The notes under the pieces are model-generated. The model did no database searches. It was not told the origin of the DNA and saw only the letters and a list, made by a program, of their open reading frames with translations. This document shows positions 1 to 9,385 of a stretch of 53,087 nucleotides of DNA, piece by piece (position 1 is the stretch's first letter; each line of letters opens with the position of its first letter). The position numbers and the translations under genes were made by a program. This DNA comes from Chitinophagaceae bacterium (GTDB lineage Bacteria; Bacteroidota; Bacteroidia; Chitinophagales; Chitinophagaceae), in NCBI GenBank assembly GCA_947488765.1, contig CANLAE010000014.1:1-53087 (forward strand), read 5' to 3'.

Positions 1-1509
1 AGTGCTTATGAACTAAAGCAAAATATGATTGGCATTGGTATTTTATGGAAGTATGGATATTATGATCAAACAAGAAACCAAGATCAAACGCTCCAACCAG
101 CCTGGATGGAAAAAACAAATCATTTTCTAGTAGATACCGATATTAAGTTTCAAATTTTAATCCATGATCATCCAGTTTGGATCAAAGCATGGTACCTAAA
201 ACCTAGTACTTTCAACAGTGCTCCATTATTTTTATTAAGTACTGATTTACCAGAGAATGATTATGTATCGCAAACGATTACCCATCGTTTGTATGATGCA
301 AATGTGAGTACGAAAGTTGCTCAGTTTATTTTATTAGGGGTTGGTGGGGCAAAATTGATTGATGAGTTAGGATTCAATCCTGATGTATATCACCTTAACG
401 AAGCACATGGTATTTCTGCTGCATTTTATTTATTGAATAAATATAAAAGTGTAGAAAAAGTAAAAGAACGTTTGGTATTTACAACACATACACCCGAAGA
501 AGCTGGCAATGAAAAACATGATATTTACTTATGTCACAAGATGAGTTATTTCTGTGGACTAAGTATTGACGAAGTAAGAAAATTAACGGGATTAACAGAT
601 GATCAATTCAATCACTCATTGGTTGCATTGAGATTTGCAAGAAAGGCTAATGGAGTTTCTCAATTACATGGTGTTGTAAGCAATGAAATGTGGAAACACT
701 ATGAAGGAATTTGTCCAATTACTGCAATCACCAATGCACAAAACTATACTTACTGGGCTGATGAACCTTTATACCGACATGCAGATGGTAATAATGATGA
801 AGGTATTGATGATAGAAAATGGTATTTAAAACGAAGAGCATTTGAAACTGTTGCAGATCAAACAGGAAAAATATTTGACCCCAATGTTTTAACGATTGTT
901 TGGGCAAGAAGATTTGCAGGTTATAAACGTGCTGATATGCTAACTTATGATATGGATCGTTTTGAAAAAATGCTGAATGATATAAAGCATCCTGTACAAA
1001 TTATTTGGGCTGGAAAGCCTTATCCTGTTGATTATCCTGCAATTACCCAGTTCAACGAACTAGTTCATTTAAGTAAGAAATATAAAAATGTTTCTGTACT
1101 GGTAGGCTACGAATTATTATTGAGTAGAAGATTAAAACAAGCTGCAGATATTTGGTTAAACAATCCTCGTGTACCTCGTGAAGCAAGTGGCACAAGTGGT
1201 ATGACTGCTGCTATGAATGGAGCAATTAATTTTAGTACAGATGACGGCTGGATACCGGAATTTGTGAAGCATGGAGAAAATGGATTTGTAATTCCGAAAG
1301 CCGATTATGAAAATATGAATACGCATCAGCAGGACGAATACGATTTGAATAAAGCATACGAAATTTTAGAAAATGAAATCATTCCGATGTATTATGAAAA
1401 TAAAGATGCTTGGAGACAAATTGTAAAAAATGGTATGAAAGATGTAAGGTATCAATTTGATAGTAACAGAATGGCACATGAATATTACGAAATCATGTAC
1501 AAGAAATAA
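1..1509 (+). CDS. glgP: alpha-glucan phosphorylase family protein, 5' end cut by window edge
   Basis: The frame is open from base 1, so the ATG at 25 is internal: the residues before it (AYELKQN) continue the family's conserved stretch. Visible part is 502 residues; the family is about 550-600, so roughly 50-100 residues are missing. Recognisable signatures are the HLNEAH block, the FTTHTPEEAG block and the C-terminal EASGTSGM...NG loop of GT35 phosphorylases of the non-E. coli type. Expected role is phosphorolysis of glycogen-like glucan in the cytoplasm. Odd point: in GT35 enzymes the loop reads GM-Lys or NM-Lys and that lysine carries pyridoxal phosphate; here the codon at 1204-1206 encodes Thr. 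The family call is firm, the phosphorylase activity is not. Transcription runs toward the hairpin at 1551. Confidence 0.85.
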   Translation, partial: SAYELKQNMIGIGILWKYGYYDQTRNQDQTLQPAWMEKTNHFLVDTDIKFQILIHDHPVWIKAWYLKPSTFNSAPLFLLSTDLPENDYVSQTITHRLYDANVSTKVAQFILLGVGGAKLIDELGFNPDVYHLNEAHGISAAFYLLNKYKSVEKVKERLVFTTHTPEEAGNEKHDIYLCHKMSYFCGLSIDEVRKLTGLTDDQFNHSLVALRFARKANGVSQLHGVVSNEMWKHYEGICPITAITNAQNYTYWADEPLYRHADGNNDEGIDDRKWYLKRRAFETVADQTGKIFDPNVLTIVWARRFAGYKRADMLTYDMDRFEKMLNDIKHPVQIIWAGKPYPVDYPAITQFNELVHLSKKYKNVSVLVGYELLLSRRLKQAADIWLNNPRVPREASGTSGMTAAMNGAINFSTDDGWIPEFVKHGENGFVIPKADYENMNTHQQDEYDLNKAYEILENEIIPMYYENKDAWRQIVKNGMKDVRYQFDSNRMAHEYYEIMYKK

Positions 1510-1550
1510 TTTTTATTACGATTTTTAGATAAATACTTTAATTCTCAAAT

Positions 1551-1584
1551 AAAAAAGCAATGAAAGTACTTTCATTGCTTTTTT
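1551..1584. terminator. bidirectional intrinsic terminator
   Basis: A perfect 34-base palindrome with left arm AAAAAAGCAATGAAAG and a matching right arm ending in a T-run. It sits between the convergent phosphorylase and mlaE genes, and A/T runs on both sides let it work in both directions. Confidence 0.85.
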
Positions 1585-1645
1585 ATCAAACCCATAGCAG
1601 AATGATATTTCAGGAGATTCTATTGGTAATTTTAATAAGACCTTT

Positions 1646-2383
1646 TTACAATAACAAAGCTGCCAATAAATAATCTGCAATTAAAATCAAAATACAACTT
1701 ACTACTACTGCCGTAGTACTAGCCCTACCAATTTCTAAAGCACCTCCTTTTACATGATAACCATAATAAGCAGGAATACTACTTACAATAAAGGCAAATG
1801 TGTATGCTTTGGTTAATGCGAAAAATACATTGTATGAAGAAAATGTTCGTCTTAATCCGGTATCAAAAATTTCATTGGAAATAACGCCACTCATTGCACC
1901 TGCAAATCGTCCGCCCCAAATTCCAAGTACAGCAGATAAGCCTACCAAACAAGGAATAACCAATAATGCTGCAATAATTTTTGGAAGTATTAAATAAGTT
2001 TTGGTATTGATACCCATGATTTCCAAAGCATCAATTTGTTCGGTTACTTGCATATTGCCCAATTCACTTGCAATTTTACTTCCTACCACACCGGCCAATA
2101 CAATACTTAATACCGTTGGAGATAATTCTAAAATCATACTATCACGAACAATCATTGCAATAGTAGAAAGTGGCACTAACGGACTTACCAATTGATAGGC
2201 TGTTTGTACAGTAGTTACAGCGCCTAGGAACAATGAAATAATAATTACGATAGGCAAAGCCCCTACACCAATTTCAACACATTGGTGCATGAGTTCTTTC
2301 CAGTACATTTTATAATTCTCGGGTTTGGTAAACATGTTTTTCAACATGAGAAAATACCTGCCAAGATGTGTAAAAAAATTCAT
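1646..2383 (-). CDS. mlaE: MlaE-family ABC transporter permease
   Basis: 245 residues, normal length for MlaE permeases, with about five hydrophobic segments. The conserved central block is present: VVGSKIASELG, then EQIDALEIMGI and a hydrophobic helix beginning LPKIIAALLVIPCL. Members of this family form the inner-membrane channel of a lipid transporter that moves phospholipids between inner and outer membrane, together with an ATPase (MlaF) and a substrate-binding MCE protein (MlaD). Neither partner is next to it: upstream on the same strand is the malic enzyme gene 59 bases away, downstream is a convergent gene. The partner genes must lie elsewhere. Start ATG at 2383. Confidence 0.85.
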   Translation of the reverse strand: MNFFTHLGRYFLMLKNMFTKPENYKMYWKELMHQCVEIGVGALPIVIIISLFLGAVTTVQTAYQLVSPLVPLSTIAMIVRDSMILELSPTVLSIVLAGVVGSKIASELGNMQVTEQIDALEIMGINTKTYLILPKIIAALLVIPCLVGLSAVLGIWGGRFAGAMSGVISNEIFDTGLRRTFSSYNVFFALTKAYTFAFIVSSIPAYYGYHVKGGALEIGRASTTAVVVSCILILIADYLLAALLL

Positions 2384-2387
2384 TGCT

Positions 2388-2442
2388 TAATGCTTAAAAC
2401 TTAATACCTACAACTCATTACTTATAACTTACTACTTTCAAC
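2388..2442. repeat. degenerate TTA/ACTTA intergenic repeat
   Basis: The gap between maeB and mlaE is made of loosely repeated units of the form cttAcTTAtaac / TTACTActttcaac. This is low-complexity filler; no terminator or promoter is evident in it. Confidence 0.35.
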
Positions 2443-4791
2443 TTACTTCTTCTTTTTCTTCAAACGCTTCCACCAACTGGTTTTCAGCACTTCTACTTCC
2501 GTATCTAACTTCGATTTTAGTTGTGCATCCACAACAGCAATCATTGCCATATTTACAATATTACGAACACTGCTTCCTAGTTGTAACACATGAACAGGTT
2601 TCTTCAATCCCAATAAAATTGGACCAATAGCATCTGCCCCACCAATCTCTCTCAACAAATTATAAGCAATATTTCCGGAAGTAAGATTAGGGAAGATCAA
2701 TACATTCACATCTTCATCTACCAACTCACTAAATGGATAATTTTCTTTTAAAATTTCTTTGTTAAAAGCCATAGAACCTTGCATTTCACCATCAACTATT
2801 AATGATGGATTTCTTTGCTTTAATATTTTTGTGGCTTCTGCAACAAGTCTCGCTTCAGGGCTATCGCTACTTCCAAAATTACTGTAACTCAACATCGCAA
2901 TTCGTGGAGTAAGATTAAAGCTACGTACTTCTTTTGCAACAAGTAATGCAATATCAGCCAATTCTTCGGCAGTAGGATTGAAATTAATAGTTGTATCTGC
3001 AAGAAAAAGAGGTCCTCTTTTTGTAATCAACAAATACATACCAGCAATTTTTTTAACGCCTTCTTCTGTTCCAATAATATTTAAGGCAGGTCTGATTGCT
3101 TCTGCATAATTACGTGTAAGTCCACTGATCATTGCATCTGCATCACCGGTTTCAACCATCATTGCGCCAAAATGATTGCGTTCTTTCATTATTTTGATAC
3201 TCTCATAATGATTGAAGCCTTTACGTTGTCTTTTATTGAAAAACAATTCACCATAAAAATCACGTTTCGACTCCTGTTCATCGTCTCTTGGATCGATAAT
3301 TGGTAAATCAGCTAAATCAATACTATTTTCTTCTGCTAGCTTTTGAATTTTTTTAGGCTCTCCTAATAAAATTGGATAAGCAATTCCTTCATCATATATA
3401 ATACTTGCAGCTTTTAATATTTTTAAATTATCTGCTTCTGCAAATACCAATCGTTTCGGATCTCTTCTTGCTTTATTACCTATTACACGTAGTAATTGAT
3501 TGTCTAATCCCAATCTTTTATTCAATTGAACTACATATGCATCCCAGTTGGTAATCGGCGTTCTTGCAACACCACTTTCCATTGCGGCTTTGGCAACTGC
3601 CGGAGCAACTGTTGCTAATAATCTTGGATCAACAGGTTTTGGAATAATATAATCTGGCCCGAAACTCATGCTTTTTTGGTTGTAAGCAAGGTTTACAATA
3701 TCAGGAACTGCAGCTTTTGTCATTTCAGCTAAAGCCTTTACAGCAGCGAGTTTCATGGGTTCATTAATTTGCGTAGCACGAACATCCAACGCTCCTCTAA
3801 AGATGTATGGGAAACCCAAAACATTATTAACCTGATTAGGATAATCACTTCTTCCGGTGGCCATAATAATATCTTTACGAGCAGCTATTGCTTCCTCATA
3901 ACTTATTTCAGGATCGGGATTTGCCATTGCAAAAACAATCGGATTTTTTGCCATCAACTTAATCATTTCCGGTGTAACCACATTCCCAGCACTCAATCCT
4001 ATAAATACATCCGCATCTTTAAATGCTTTCAATAAATCGTAATTTGCTTTGTCTTTTTTAACACAAAAAACTTTTTTATCTTGTTCAATATCTGTTCTCA
4101 CTTCACTTAAAGCTCCCTTTCTATCAAACAAGATAAAGTTCTCATATTTTGCGCCTAATGCAATATACAACTTGCAACAAGCCATTGCAGCTGCACCGGC
4201 TCCATTCACTACAAACTTTACTTTATCAATTTTTTTCTTCTGAATTTCCAATGCATTTAACAACGCAGCACCACTGATGATTGCAGTTCCGTGTTGATCA
4301 TCATGCATCACCGGAATATTCATCTGTTTCTTTAATTCTTGCTCAATGTAAAAACATTCCGGGGCTTTAATATCTTCTAAATTAATACCACCAAAAGTTG
4401 GTTCTAAAGCCTTTACAATCTGTACAAATTTCACAGGATCTTTTTCATTGATTTCAATATCAAAAACATCAATGTCAGCAAATATTTTGAACAATACTCC
4501 CTTGCCTTCCATCACGGGTTTTCCTGCTTCAGGACCAATATCTCCCAAACCCAATACTGCCGTGCCATTACTGATAACTGCTACTAAATTTCCTTTAGCG
4601 GTGTATTTATAAACATCTTCCGGATTATTAAAAATTTCCATGCATGGAGCAGCTACTCCAGGACTATATGCCAAACTTAAATCACGTTGTGTTTTTGCTT
4701 CTTTGGTAGGAACAACTTCAATTTTACCGGGTCTTCCCATAGCATGGTATTCCAATGCTTGCTCTTTGCGTAACTCTTTGTTTTCTTCCAT
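2443..4791 (-). CDS. maeB: NADP-dependent malic enzyme with phosphotransacetylase-like C-terminal domain
   Basis: 782 residues, the usual size for MaeB-type fusions (about 760). Residues 1-430 are malic enzyme: YSPGVAAPC near the N-terminus, the HDDQHGTA metal-site block and a Rossmann VNGAGAAAM motif. Residues about 440-760 are a phosphate acetyl/butyryl transferase-like domain, including [11 protein letters not shown] and [11 protein letters not shown]. The enzyme oxidatively decarboxylates malate to pyruvate and makes NADPH; in known MaeB proteins the C-terminal domain is regulatory and senses acetyl-CoA rather than acting as a transferase. C-terminus is lysine-rich (KRLKKKKK). It starts with ATG at 4791 after a 197-base upstream gap in which I see no clear -7 box. 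Confidence 0.93.
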   Translation of the reverse strand: MEENKELRKEQALEYHAMGRPGKIEVVPTKEAKTQRDLSLAYSPGVAAPCMEIFNNPEDVYKYTAKGNLVAVISNGTAVLGLGDIGPEAGKPVMEGKGVLFKIFADIDVFDIEINEKDPVKFVQIVKALEPTFGGINLEDIKAPECFYIEQELKKQMNIPVMHDDQHGTAIISGAALLNALEIQKKKIDKVKFVVNGAGAAAMACCKLYIALGAKYENFILFDRKGALSEVRTDIEQDKKVFCVKKDKANYDLLKAFKDADVFIGLSAGNVVTPEMIKLMAKNPIVFAMANPDPEISYEEAIAARKDIIMATGRSDYPNQVNNVLGFPYIFRGALDVRATQINEPMKLAAVKALAEMTKAAVPDIVNLAYNQKSMSFGPDYIIPKPVDPRLLATVAPAVAKAAMESGVARTPITNWDAYVVQLNKRLGLDNQLLRVIGNKARRDPKRLVFAEADNLKILKAASIIYDEGIAYPILLGEPKKIQKLAEENSIDLADLPIIDPRDDEQESKRDFYGELFFNKRQRKGFNHYESIKIMKERNHFGAMMVETGDADAMISGLTRNYAEAIRPALNIIGTEEGVKKIAGMYLLITKRGPLFLADTTINFNPTAEELADIALLVAKEVRSFNLTPRIAMLSYSNFGSSDSPEARLVAEATKILKQRNPSLIVDGEMQGSMAFNKEILKENYPFSELVDEDVNVLIFPNLTSGNIAYNLLREIGGADAIGPILLGLKKPVHVLQLGSSVRNIVNMAMIAVVDAQLKSKLDTEVEVLKTSWWKRLKKKKK

Positions 4792-4988
4792 ATTTTTTTA
4801 TTGTCGGCAGTAGAAAATTTACTGAAAAAATATATCAAAAAATAATCCAATCAGCAAATAAAATTATTTTCTACAACGCCGGTTATAAACGTTTAAATAC
4901 CAATTAAATGTGGGCGAAAGTACGGTAAAGTTTATTAACCTACTTTCTAGTTGACGATGCCTTTATGATTTGTTCAATACAAACTAAA

Positions 4989-6173
4989 TTATGGCATTTT
5001 GATTGTTGCCCCAAGCCAGGCCATCATGCCAATACCGGTTTCAATAGCTGCTTCATCAATATCAAATAATGGCGTATGTACATTGTTTACAATTCCCTTT
5101 GCTTCATTGCGAACCCCTAATCTGAAAAAACAACCGGGAATTTGTTGTGTATAATATCCAAAATCTTCTGCACCCATTCTCAATTCAGTTTCGTATACAT
5201 TTTCTTTACCCATAAATTCATCTGCTAATTTCCATGCAGCAGTTGTAAATATTGGTTCATTGTCTACAGTTGGATATCCAATATCAATATGCAAATCCAA
5301 TTCAGCCCCCATGCCTTCTACAACTGCTTTTGATTGTTGACGAATCAACTCATGTGCCTCGTATCGCCACTTTTCATCCATAGCTCTGAATGTTCCCATC
5401 AACTTTACTTCACTTGGAATTACATTAGTTGTATGACCTCCGTTAAATGTACAAATAGACAATACAGAAGGAGAAGTTGGATTATTTTTTCTTGAAATTA
5501 TTTGTTGTAATGAAACAATTAATTGAGAGGCAATCAATATTGTATCTGCTGTTAAATGAGGAGCAGCTGCGTGTCCACCTTTGCCTTTGATGGTAATATA
5601 AATTTCATCGGCACTTGCCATTACCCTTCCTTTTTTAAAACTCAATTTTCCTAAATCCAATCCCGGATGCACATGCATTCCAATGATTCCTTGAGGTTTT
5701 GGATTATTTAAAACTCCCTCTTTAATCATCAAACTTGCACCACCCGGATTTTTTTCTTCTCCAAGTTGAAAAATTAATTTCACAGTTCCTTCCCAACTAT
5801 CTTTTGTTTCATTTAAAATTTTTGCAGCACCTAATAAACAAGTGGTATGTACATCATGACCACATGCATGCATTACACCTTCGTTCAAAGATTTATAAGC
5901 AACATTATTTTGTTCTGTTATTGCCAAAGCATCCATATCTGCACGAAGTGCAATAATTCTGCTTTCAGGATTATTCCCCTGAATTACAGCAACCACGCCT
6001 GTTGTAGCCATAATTTCAAATGCAATTCCATAGGAAGTTAATTGTTGTTGGATGAATGCAGATGTTTCAAATTCCTGATAACTTAATTCAGGATGTGCAT
6101 GCAAATGATGTCTTATCTCAACAAATGATGCTTGATATTGCTTTGCTAAATCTTTAATTTTTTGTTTCAACAT
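4989..6173 (-). CDS. M20-family amidohydrolase (N-acyl-amino-acid hydrolase type)
   Basis: 394 residues from the ATG at 6173 (MLKQKIKDLAK). A longer reading from 6239 would overlap the SPOR gene by 56 bases and adds a non-conserved leader, so the shorter start is chosen. Metal-binding and catalytic motifs of the M20D group are visible: HACGHDVHTTCLLGAA, the GEEKNPGGA block carrying the catalytic Glu, and GAEDFGYY near the C-terminus. The family (hippurate hydrolase, IAA-amino acid hydrolase, N-acetyldiaminopimelate deacetylase) removes acyl groups from amino acids in the cytoplasm. The specific substrate cannot be read from sequence. It lies 10 bases downstream of the SPOR-domain gene and is probably cotranscribed with it. 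Confidence 0.88.
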   Translation of the reverse strand: MLKQKIKDLAKQYQASFVEIRHHLHAHPELSYQEFETSAFIQQQLTSYGIAFEIMATTGVVAVIQGNNPESRIIALRADMDALAITEQNNVAYKSLNEGVMHACGHDVHTTCLLGAAKILNETKDSWEGTVKLIFQLGEEKNPGGASLMIKEGVLNNPKPQGIIGMHVHPGLDLGKLSFKKGRVMASADEIYITIKGKGGHAAAPHLTADTILIASQLIVSLQQIISRKNNPTSPSVLSICTFNGGHTTNVIPSEVKLMGTFRAMDEKWRYEAHELIRQQSKAVVEGMGAELDLHIDIGYPTVDNEPIFTTAAWKLADEFMGKENVYETELRMGAEDFGYYTQQIPGCFFRLGVRNEAKGIVNNVHTPLFDIDEAAIETGIGMMAWLGATIKMP

Positions 6174-6183
6174 GTAATCAGTT

Positions 6184-6621
6184 TTATTGAGGCAATTCCT
6201 CTTCAATTGGTGGTATATATTCGATTGTATCATCCACAATAAATACCCCTTGCGGAAATAATTTGTTTAAATTTTTTCTAAAAGTTTCAGCTTCTTCACG
6301 TTTTAAAAAATTCCCCAAACGTACTTTAAAATAAGGCGACTGAAACATGATATAAGTTTTTTCTGTTGGGAATTTATTCAACAAATCCCCTTTAATATTA
6401 AATGCCTGATCTCTGCTTGTGGTACTCATTACCTGTATGCGATACCCTTTGTATTGACCACTGCTTGTAAGCATTGAGCTTCGTTTATTGATTGAAATTT
6501 GTTTGCTTGTTAATACATCAATTCTTGGATCTTTTTTTACAATAATGGTATCATTTGCAAATGCAATACTCACCCATAGAATAATTGGGATAAACAATAA
6601 AATTTGAAATGTACGAATCAT
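6184..6621 (-). CDS. exported SPOR-domain protein
   Basis: 145 residues. An N-terminal signal peptide (MIRTFQILLFIPIILW..IAFA) is followed by a linker and a SPOR domain at about residues 58-138: YRIQVMSTTSRDQA, then YKVRLGNF-like FKVRLGNFLKREEAE and a terminal VFIVDD strand. SPOR domains bind denuded glycan strands of peptidoglycan, often at the division site. Small periplasmic SPOR proteins of this form are common in Bacteroidota. It sits 15 bases downstream of the second aldehyde dehydrogenase and just upstream of the M20 gene, so it may ride in a longer transcript; no functional link with either is evident. Confidence 0.85.
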   Translation of the reverse strand: MIRTFQILLFIPIILWVSIAFANDTIIVKKDPRIDVLTSKQISINKRSSMLTSSGQYKGYRIQVMSTTSRDQAFNIKGDLLNKFPTEKTYIMFQSPYFKVRLGNFLKREEAETFRKNLNKLFPQGVFIVDDTIEYIPPIEEELPQ

Positions 6622-6636
6622 ATTATTGTAATTTAA

Positions 6637-7521
6637 TTAATAACCCGACTTAGCACCACCAATATTTTCAATCGGATGCCAGGTTGTTTTTATTTCTTGA
6701 GTATCCATGATTAAATAAGGATTTTCGGCTTCCTCTTTTTTCCAATTGATAGAATCATAAAAAATAGCACGCTTTACATTTAGAGATGATTTTTCCTGAA
6801 TGATTTGCTGAGTAGCCGCATCTTTTTCACAATAAATAATTGCATTGATATCCATGTGATCGGCAAGATATTTTACCAACTCATTAGGATTTCCGGTTAG
6901 TATATTTACCACACCGCCAGAAACATCAGAAGCATGTATTACCTCAGCAAAAGTAACTGAACATAATGGCTTCATTTCACTTGCAAGAATGATACAAGTA
7001 TTCCCTCCGGCAATTACAGGAGCCATTACAGAAACCAATCCTAACAAAGAATTTTCTTGAGGTGCAACAATCGAAACAACACCTGTTGGCTCGGGAACTG
7101 AAAAATTAAAATGTGATGATGCAACGGGATTTACGCTACCAAAAACTTGTTGAAATTTATCGCACCATCCGGCAAAATAAATTAATCTGTCTATGGATAA
7201 ACTTACTTCTGCTTCAGCTTGTGCAGAGGATGCATCTTGTTTCATCAATTCATTGATAAACTGTGCTTTTCTTCCTTCCAAAACTTCTGCAATACGATAT
7301 AAAATTTGTCCACGATTAAATGCAGGCTTTGCACTCCAGCCGCCAAATGCAGCACGGGCAGCACTTACAGCTTCTCTCACATCTTTTCTGCTGCTCAAAC
7401 AAACATTGGCTAATACTTCACCTGATTTATTTTTGGGTGTATAATATCTTCCACTTTCCGTTCTTGGAAACTGACCACCAATATATATTTTGTATGTTTT
7501 TAAAACTTCTAATCGTTTCAT
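6637..7521 (-). CDS. catalytically incomplete aldehyde dehydrogenase-like protein (ALDH16-like second half)
   Basis: 294 residues from ATG 7521 (MKRLEVLKTYK); the 15 bases further upstream would require a GTG start. It resembles the N-terminal cofactor-binding half of an aldehyde dehydrogenase: YIGGQFPRTESG, an ARAAFGGWS block, FAGWCDKFQQVFG and a GGVVNILTG strand. The catalytic domain is absent: no ELGGK glutamate block, no catalytic Cys segment. The sequence jumps to a terminal NIGGAKSGY that mimics the usual ALDH C-terminal tail. No frameshift or stop explains this, so it looks designed rather than broken. It lies downstream of a full ALDH and deoC. In bacterial ALDH16 a complete domain and an inactive one are fused; here they appear to be separate genes. 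Confidence 0.82.
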   Translation of the reverse strand: MKRLEVLKTYKIYIGGQFPRTESGRYYTPKNKSGEVLANVCLSSRKDVREAVSAARAAFGGWSAKPAFNRGQILYRIAEVLEGRKAQFINELMKQDASSAQAEAEVSLSIDRLIYFAGWCDKFQQVFGSVNPVASSHFNFSVPEPTGVVSIVAPQENSLLGLVSVMAPVIAGGNTCIILASEMKPLCSVTFAEVIHASDVSGGVVNILTGNPNELVKYLADHMDINAIIYCEKDAATQQIIQEKSSLNVKRAIFYDSINWKKEEAENPYLIMDTQEIKTTWHPIENIGGAKSGY

Positions 7522-7532
7522 GATTATGTTGC

Positions 7533-7670
7533 ACACAAAGCTGACTAAGATTACAACGAAACAAAGGCTTTGTGTATATTTTATCTTTGTTTCATCTATT
7601 TCAATTTATTGATTAAGAACAAACCCTTCGTGTACTTCGTAAACTTTGTTCCTTCGTGTGAAATAAATTA
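7533..7670. repeat. intergenic inverted and direct repeats between the two ALDH genes
   Basis: Inverted arms ACACAAAGC (7533-7541) and GCTTTGTGT (7567-7575) flank the upstream edge of the second ALDH gene. They are followed at 7626-7660 by repeated CTTCGTG units. This resembles the degenerate CTTTGTG-type filler common in Bacteroidota intergenic DNA. No terminator with a T-run is seen. Confidence 0.4.
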
Positions 7671-7675
7671 TTAAA

Positions 7676-9148
7676 TTATTTCAAATAAGCACCCAATCCA
7701 TGTAATCCGCCTTCTCTGCCATACCCACTTTCTTTATAACCACCAAATGGAGAAGTTGGATCAAACTTGTTGTATGTGTTTGCCCAAATAACACCGGCTC
7801 TTAATTTAGTCGTAAGGTTAAAAATCTTAGAACCCTTGTCAGTCCAAACTCCTGCACTCAATCCAAACGGAGTATTATTTGCTTTTTCTATCACTTCATC
7901 ATCAGTTCTGAATGTTTGAATTGTTAATACCGGACCAAAAATTTCTTCCTGTGCCAATCGACTGCTTTGTGCAACATTTGTAAATAGTGTAGGACGAATA
8001 AAAAATCCTTTCTTCGGCAATACACAATTATTTTGATACATTTCCAATCCTTCTTTCTCTCCTATTCTTAAATATTTATGGATGTTGTCCATTTGTTGTT
8101 TTGAATTGATTGCACCAATGTCAGTGTTCTTATCCATTGGGTCGCCAACAATTAAAGTTGATAAACGATCTTTCAATTTTTTAAGCACAATATCATAAAC
8201 CGATTCCTGCACAAACAAACGTGAGCCTGCACAACAAACATGTCCTTGGTTAAAAAATATTCCGTTGATAACACCTTCAACCGCTTGGTCAATTGGCGCA
8301 TCATCAAAAATGATATTTGCTGCTTTTCCACCCAATTCTAAAGTCACTTTCTTATTCGTTCCAGCAACTGCACGTTGAATAATTTTACCAACATCTGTAG
8401 AGCCGGTAAATGCAATTTTATTAATATCCGGATGATTCACAATTGCAGCACCCGTAGCCCCTGCGCCGGTAATAATATTGACAACTCCCGGAGGTAAATC
8501 AGATTCCTGAATGATTTCAGCAAGCTTCAAAGCTGTTAGTGACGTGGTTTCTGCGGGTTTTAACACAACTGTATTTCCTGTTGCCAAAGCCGGTGCAATT
8601 TTCCATGCAGCCATTAACAATGGAAAATTCCATGGAATAATTTGACCTGCAACTCCTAACGACTGAATTTTTTTATTCGGAAATGCGTACGCTAATTTAT
8701 CAGCCCAACCAGCATAATAAAAAAAATGATTGGCAACCAAAGGAATATCAATATCACGACTTTCCCTGATTGGTTTTCCGCCATCCAATGTTTCAATTAC
8801 TGCAAATTCTCTTGCACGTTCCTGAATCATTCTGGCTATACGATAAATATATTTTGCACGTTCTTTTGCAGGCATTTTGCTCCATGTATTGTCATAAGCA
8901 TTGCGTGCTGCTTTCACCGCTTTGTTTACATCAGTAGCATTTGCTTCGGCAATTGAACTCAATTTTTCTTCTGTTGCCGGATTGATGGTATCAAAGTATT
9001 TTTTACTGGCCGGCTTCTCAAATTTACCATTTATAAATAAGTCATAACTCGGCTGAATGCTAGCACTGGCTTTACTTTCAGGCGCCGGTGCATACTCAAT
9101 ATTAAAATCAAGTTTTACGGTGTTATTCTTTTTTACTGCTTTAGACAT
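7676..9148 (-). CDS. aldehyde dehydrogenase (NAD(P)-dependent), complete
   Basis: 490 residues, normal for the ALDH superfamily. Motifs in order: GQIIPWNFPLLMAAWK (cofactor site), GNTVVLKPAE, FTGSTDVGK, the general-base block TLELGGKAANI and the catalytic Cys in GHVCCAGSRLF, then EEIFGPVLTI and the C-terminal PFGGYKESGYGREGG. The start is an ATG at 9148. It lies between deoC and a truncated ALDH on the same strand. A plausible role is oxidation of the acetaldehyde released by DeoC to acetate, with the truncated protein as its structural partner; that pairing is inferred from order and from the ALDH16 family. The 237-base gap upstream carries the GTGCGACGCAACA element. Confidence 0.92.
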   Translation of the reverse strand: MSKAVKKNNTVKLDFNIEYAPAPESKASASIQPSYDLFINGKFEKPASKKYFDTINPATEEKLSSIAEANATDVNKAVKAARNAYDNTWSKMPAKERAKYIYRIARMIQERAREFAVIETLDGGKPIRESRDIDIPLVANHFFYYAGWADKLAYAFPNKKIQSLGVAGQIIPWNFPLLMAAWKIAPALATGNTVVLKPAETTSLTALKLAEIIQESDLPPGVVNIITGAGATGAAIVNHPDINKIAFTGSTDVGKIIQRAVAGTNKKVTLELGGKAANIIFDDAPIDQAVEGVINGIFFNQGHVCCAGSRLFVQESVYDIVLKKLKDRLSTLIVGDPMDKNTDIGAINSKQQMDNIHKYLRIGEKEGLEMYQNNCVLPKKGFFIRPTLFTNVAQSSRLAQEEIFGPVLTIQTFRTDDEVIEKANNTPFGLSAGVWTDKGSKIFNLTTKLRAGVIWANTYNKFDPTSPFGGYKESGYGREGGLHGLGAYLK

Positions 9149-9227
9149 AATTCATTTTTTTGCCCCCATCCCTTTAAGGGGTGAAGAAATATTTATTTTA
9201 CCAACTTTTGTATTTCAATTTAACTGT

Positions 9228-9240
9228 TGTTGCGTCGCAC
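9228..9240 (-). repeat. GTGCGACGCAACA element, copy 1 (upstream of aldehyde dehydrogenase)
   Basis: Read on the minus (gene) strand it is GTGCGACGCAACA, ending 79 bases before the ALDH start codon. It is preceded by TTGAAGG, as in the arginase copy. Just upstream is an inverted repeat AACATT/AATGTT (9265-9280). It lies in the deoC-ALDH intercistronic gap. Confidence 0.7.
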
Positions 9241-9385
9241 CCTTCAACACTTTTAACTCTACTGAACATTTTTTAATGTTTCCAAAAATATTTCAATTTT
9301 TAAAAAGATTGCTTCGTTCCTTGCAATGACGTTTAAACTAGCTAAACTTTTAAACTTCTTAAACTTTAAACTATACAACTACAAA

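Noticed and set aside
25-27. ATG at 25 as true start of the phosphorylase gene
   Set aside because: The frame is open to base 1 and the residues before it fit the conserved family sequence.
6637-7521. Second ALDH as a decayed pseudogene
   Set aside because: There is no internal stop or frameshift, and it ends in an ALDH-like tail; an ordered deletion as in ALDH16 is the better reading.
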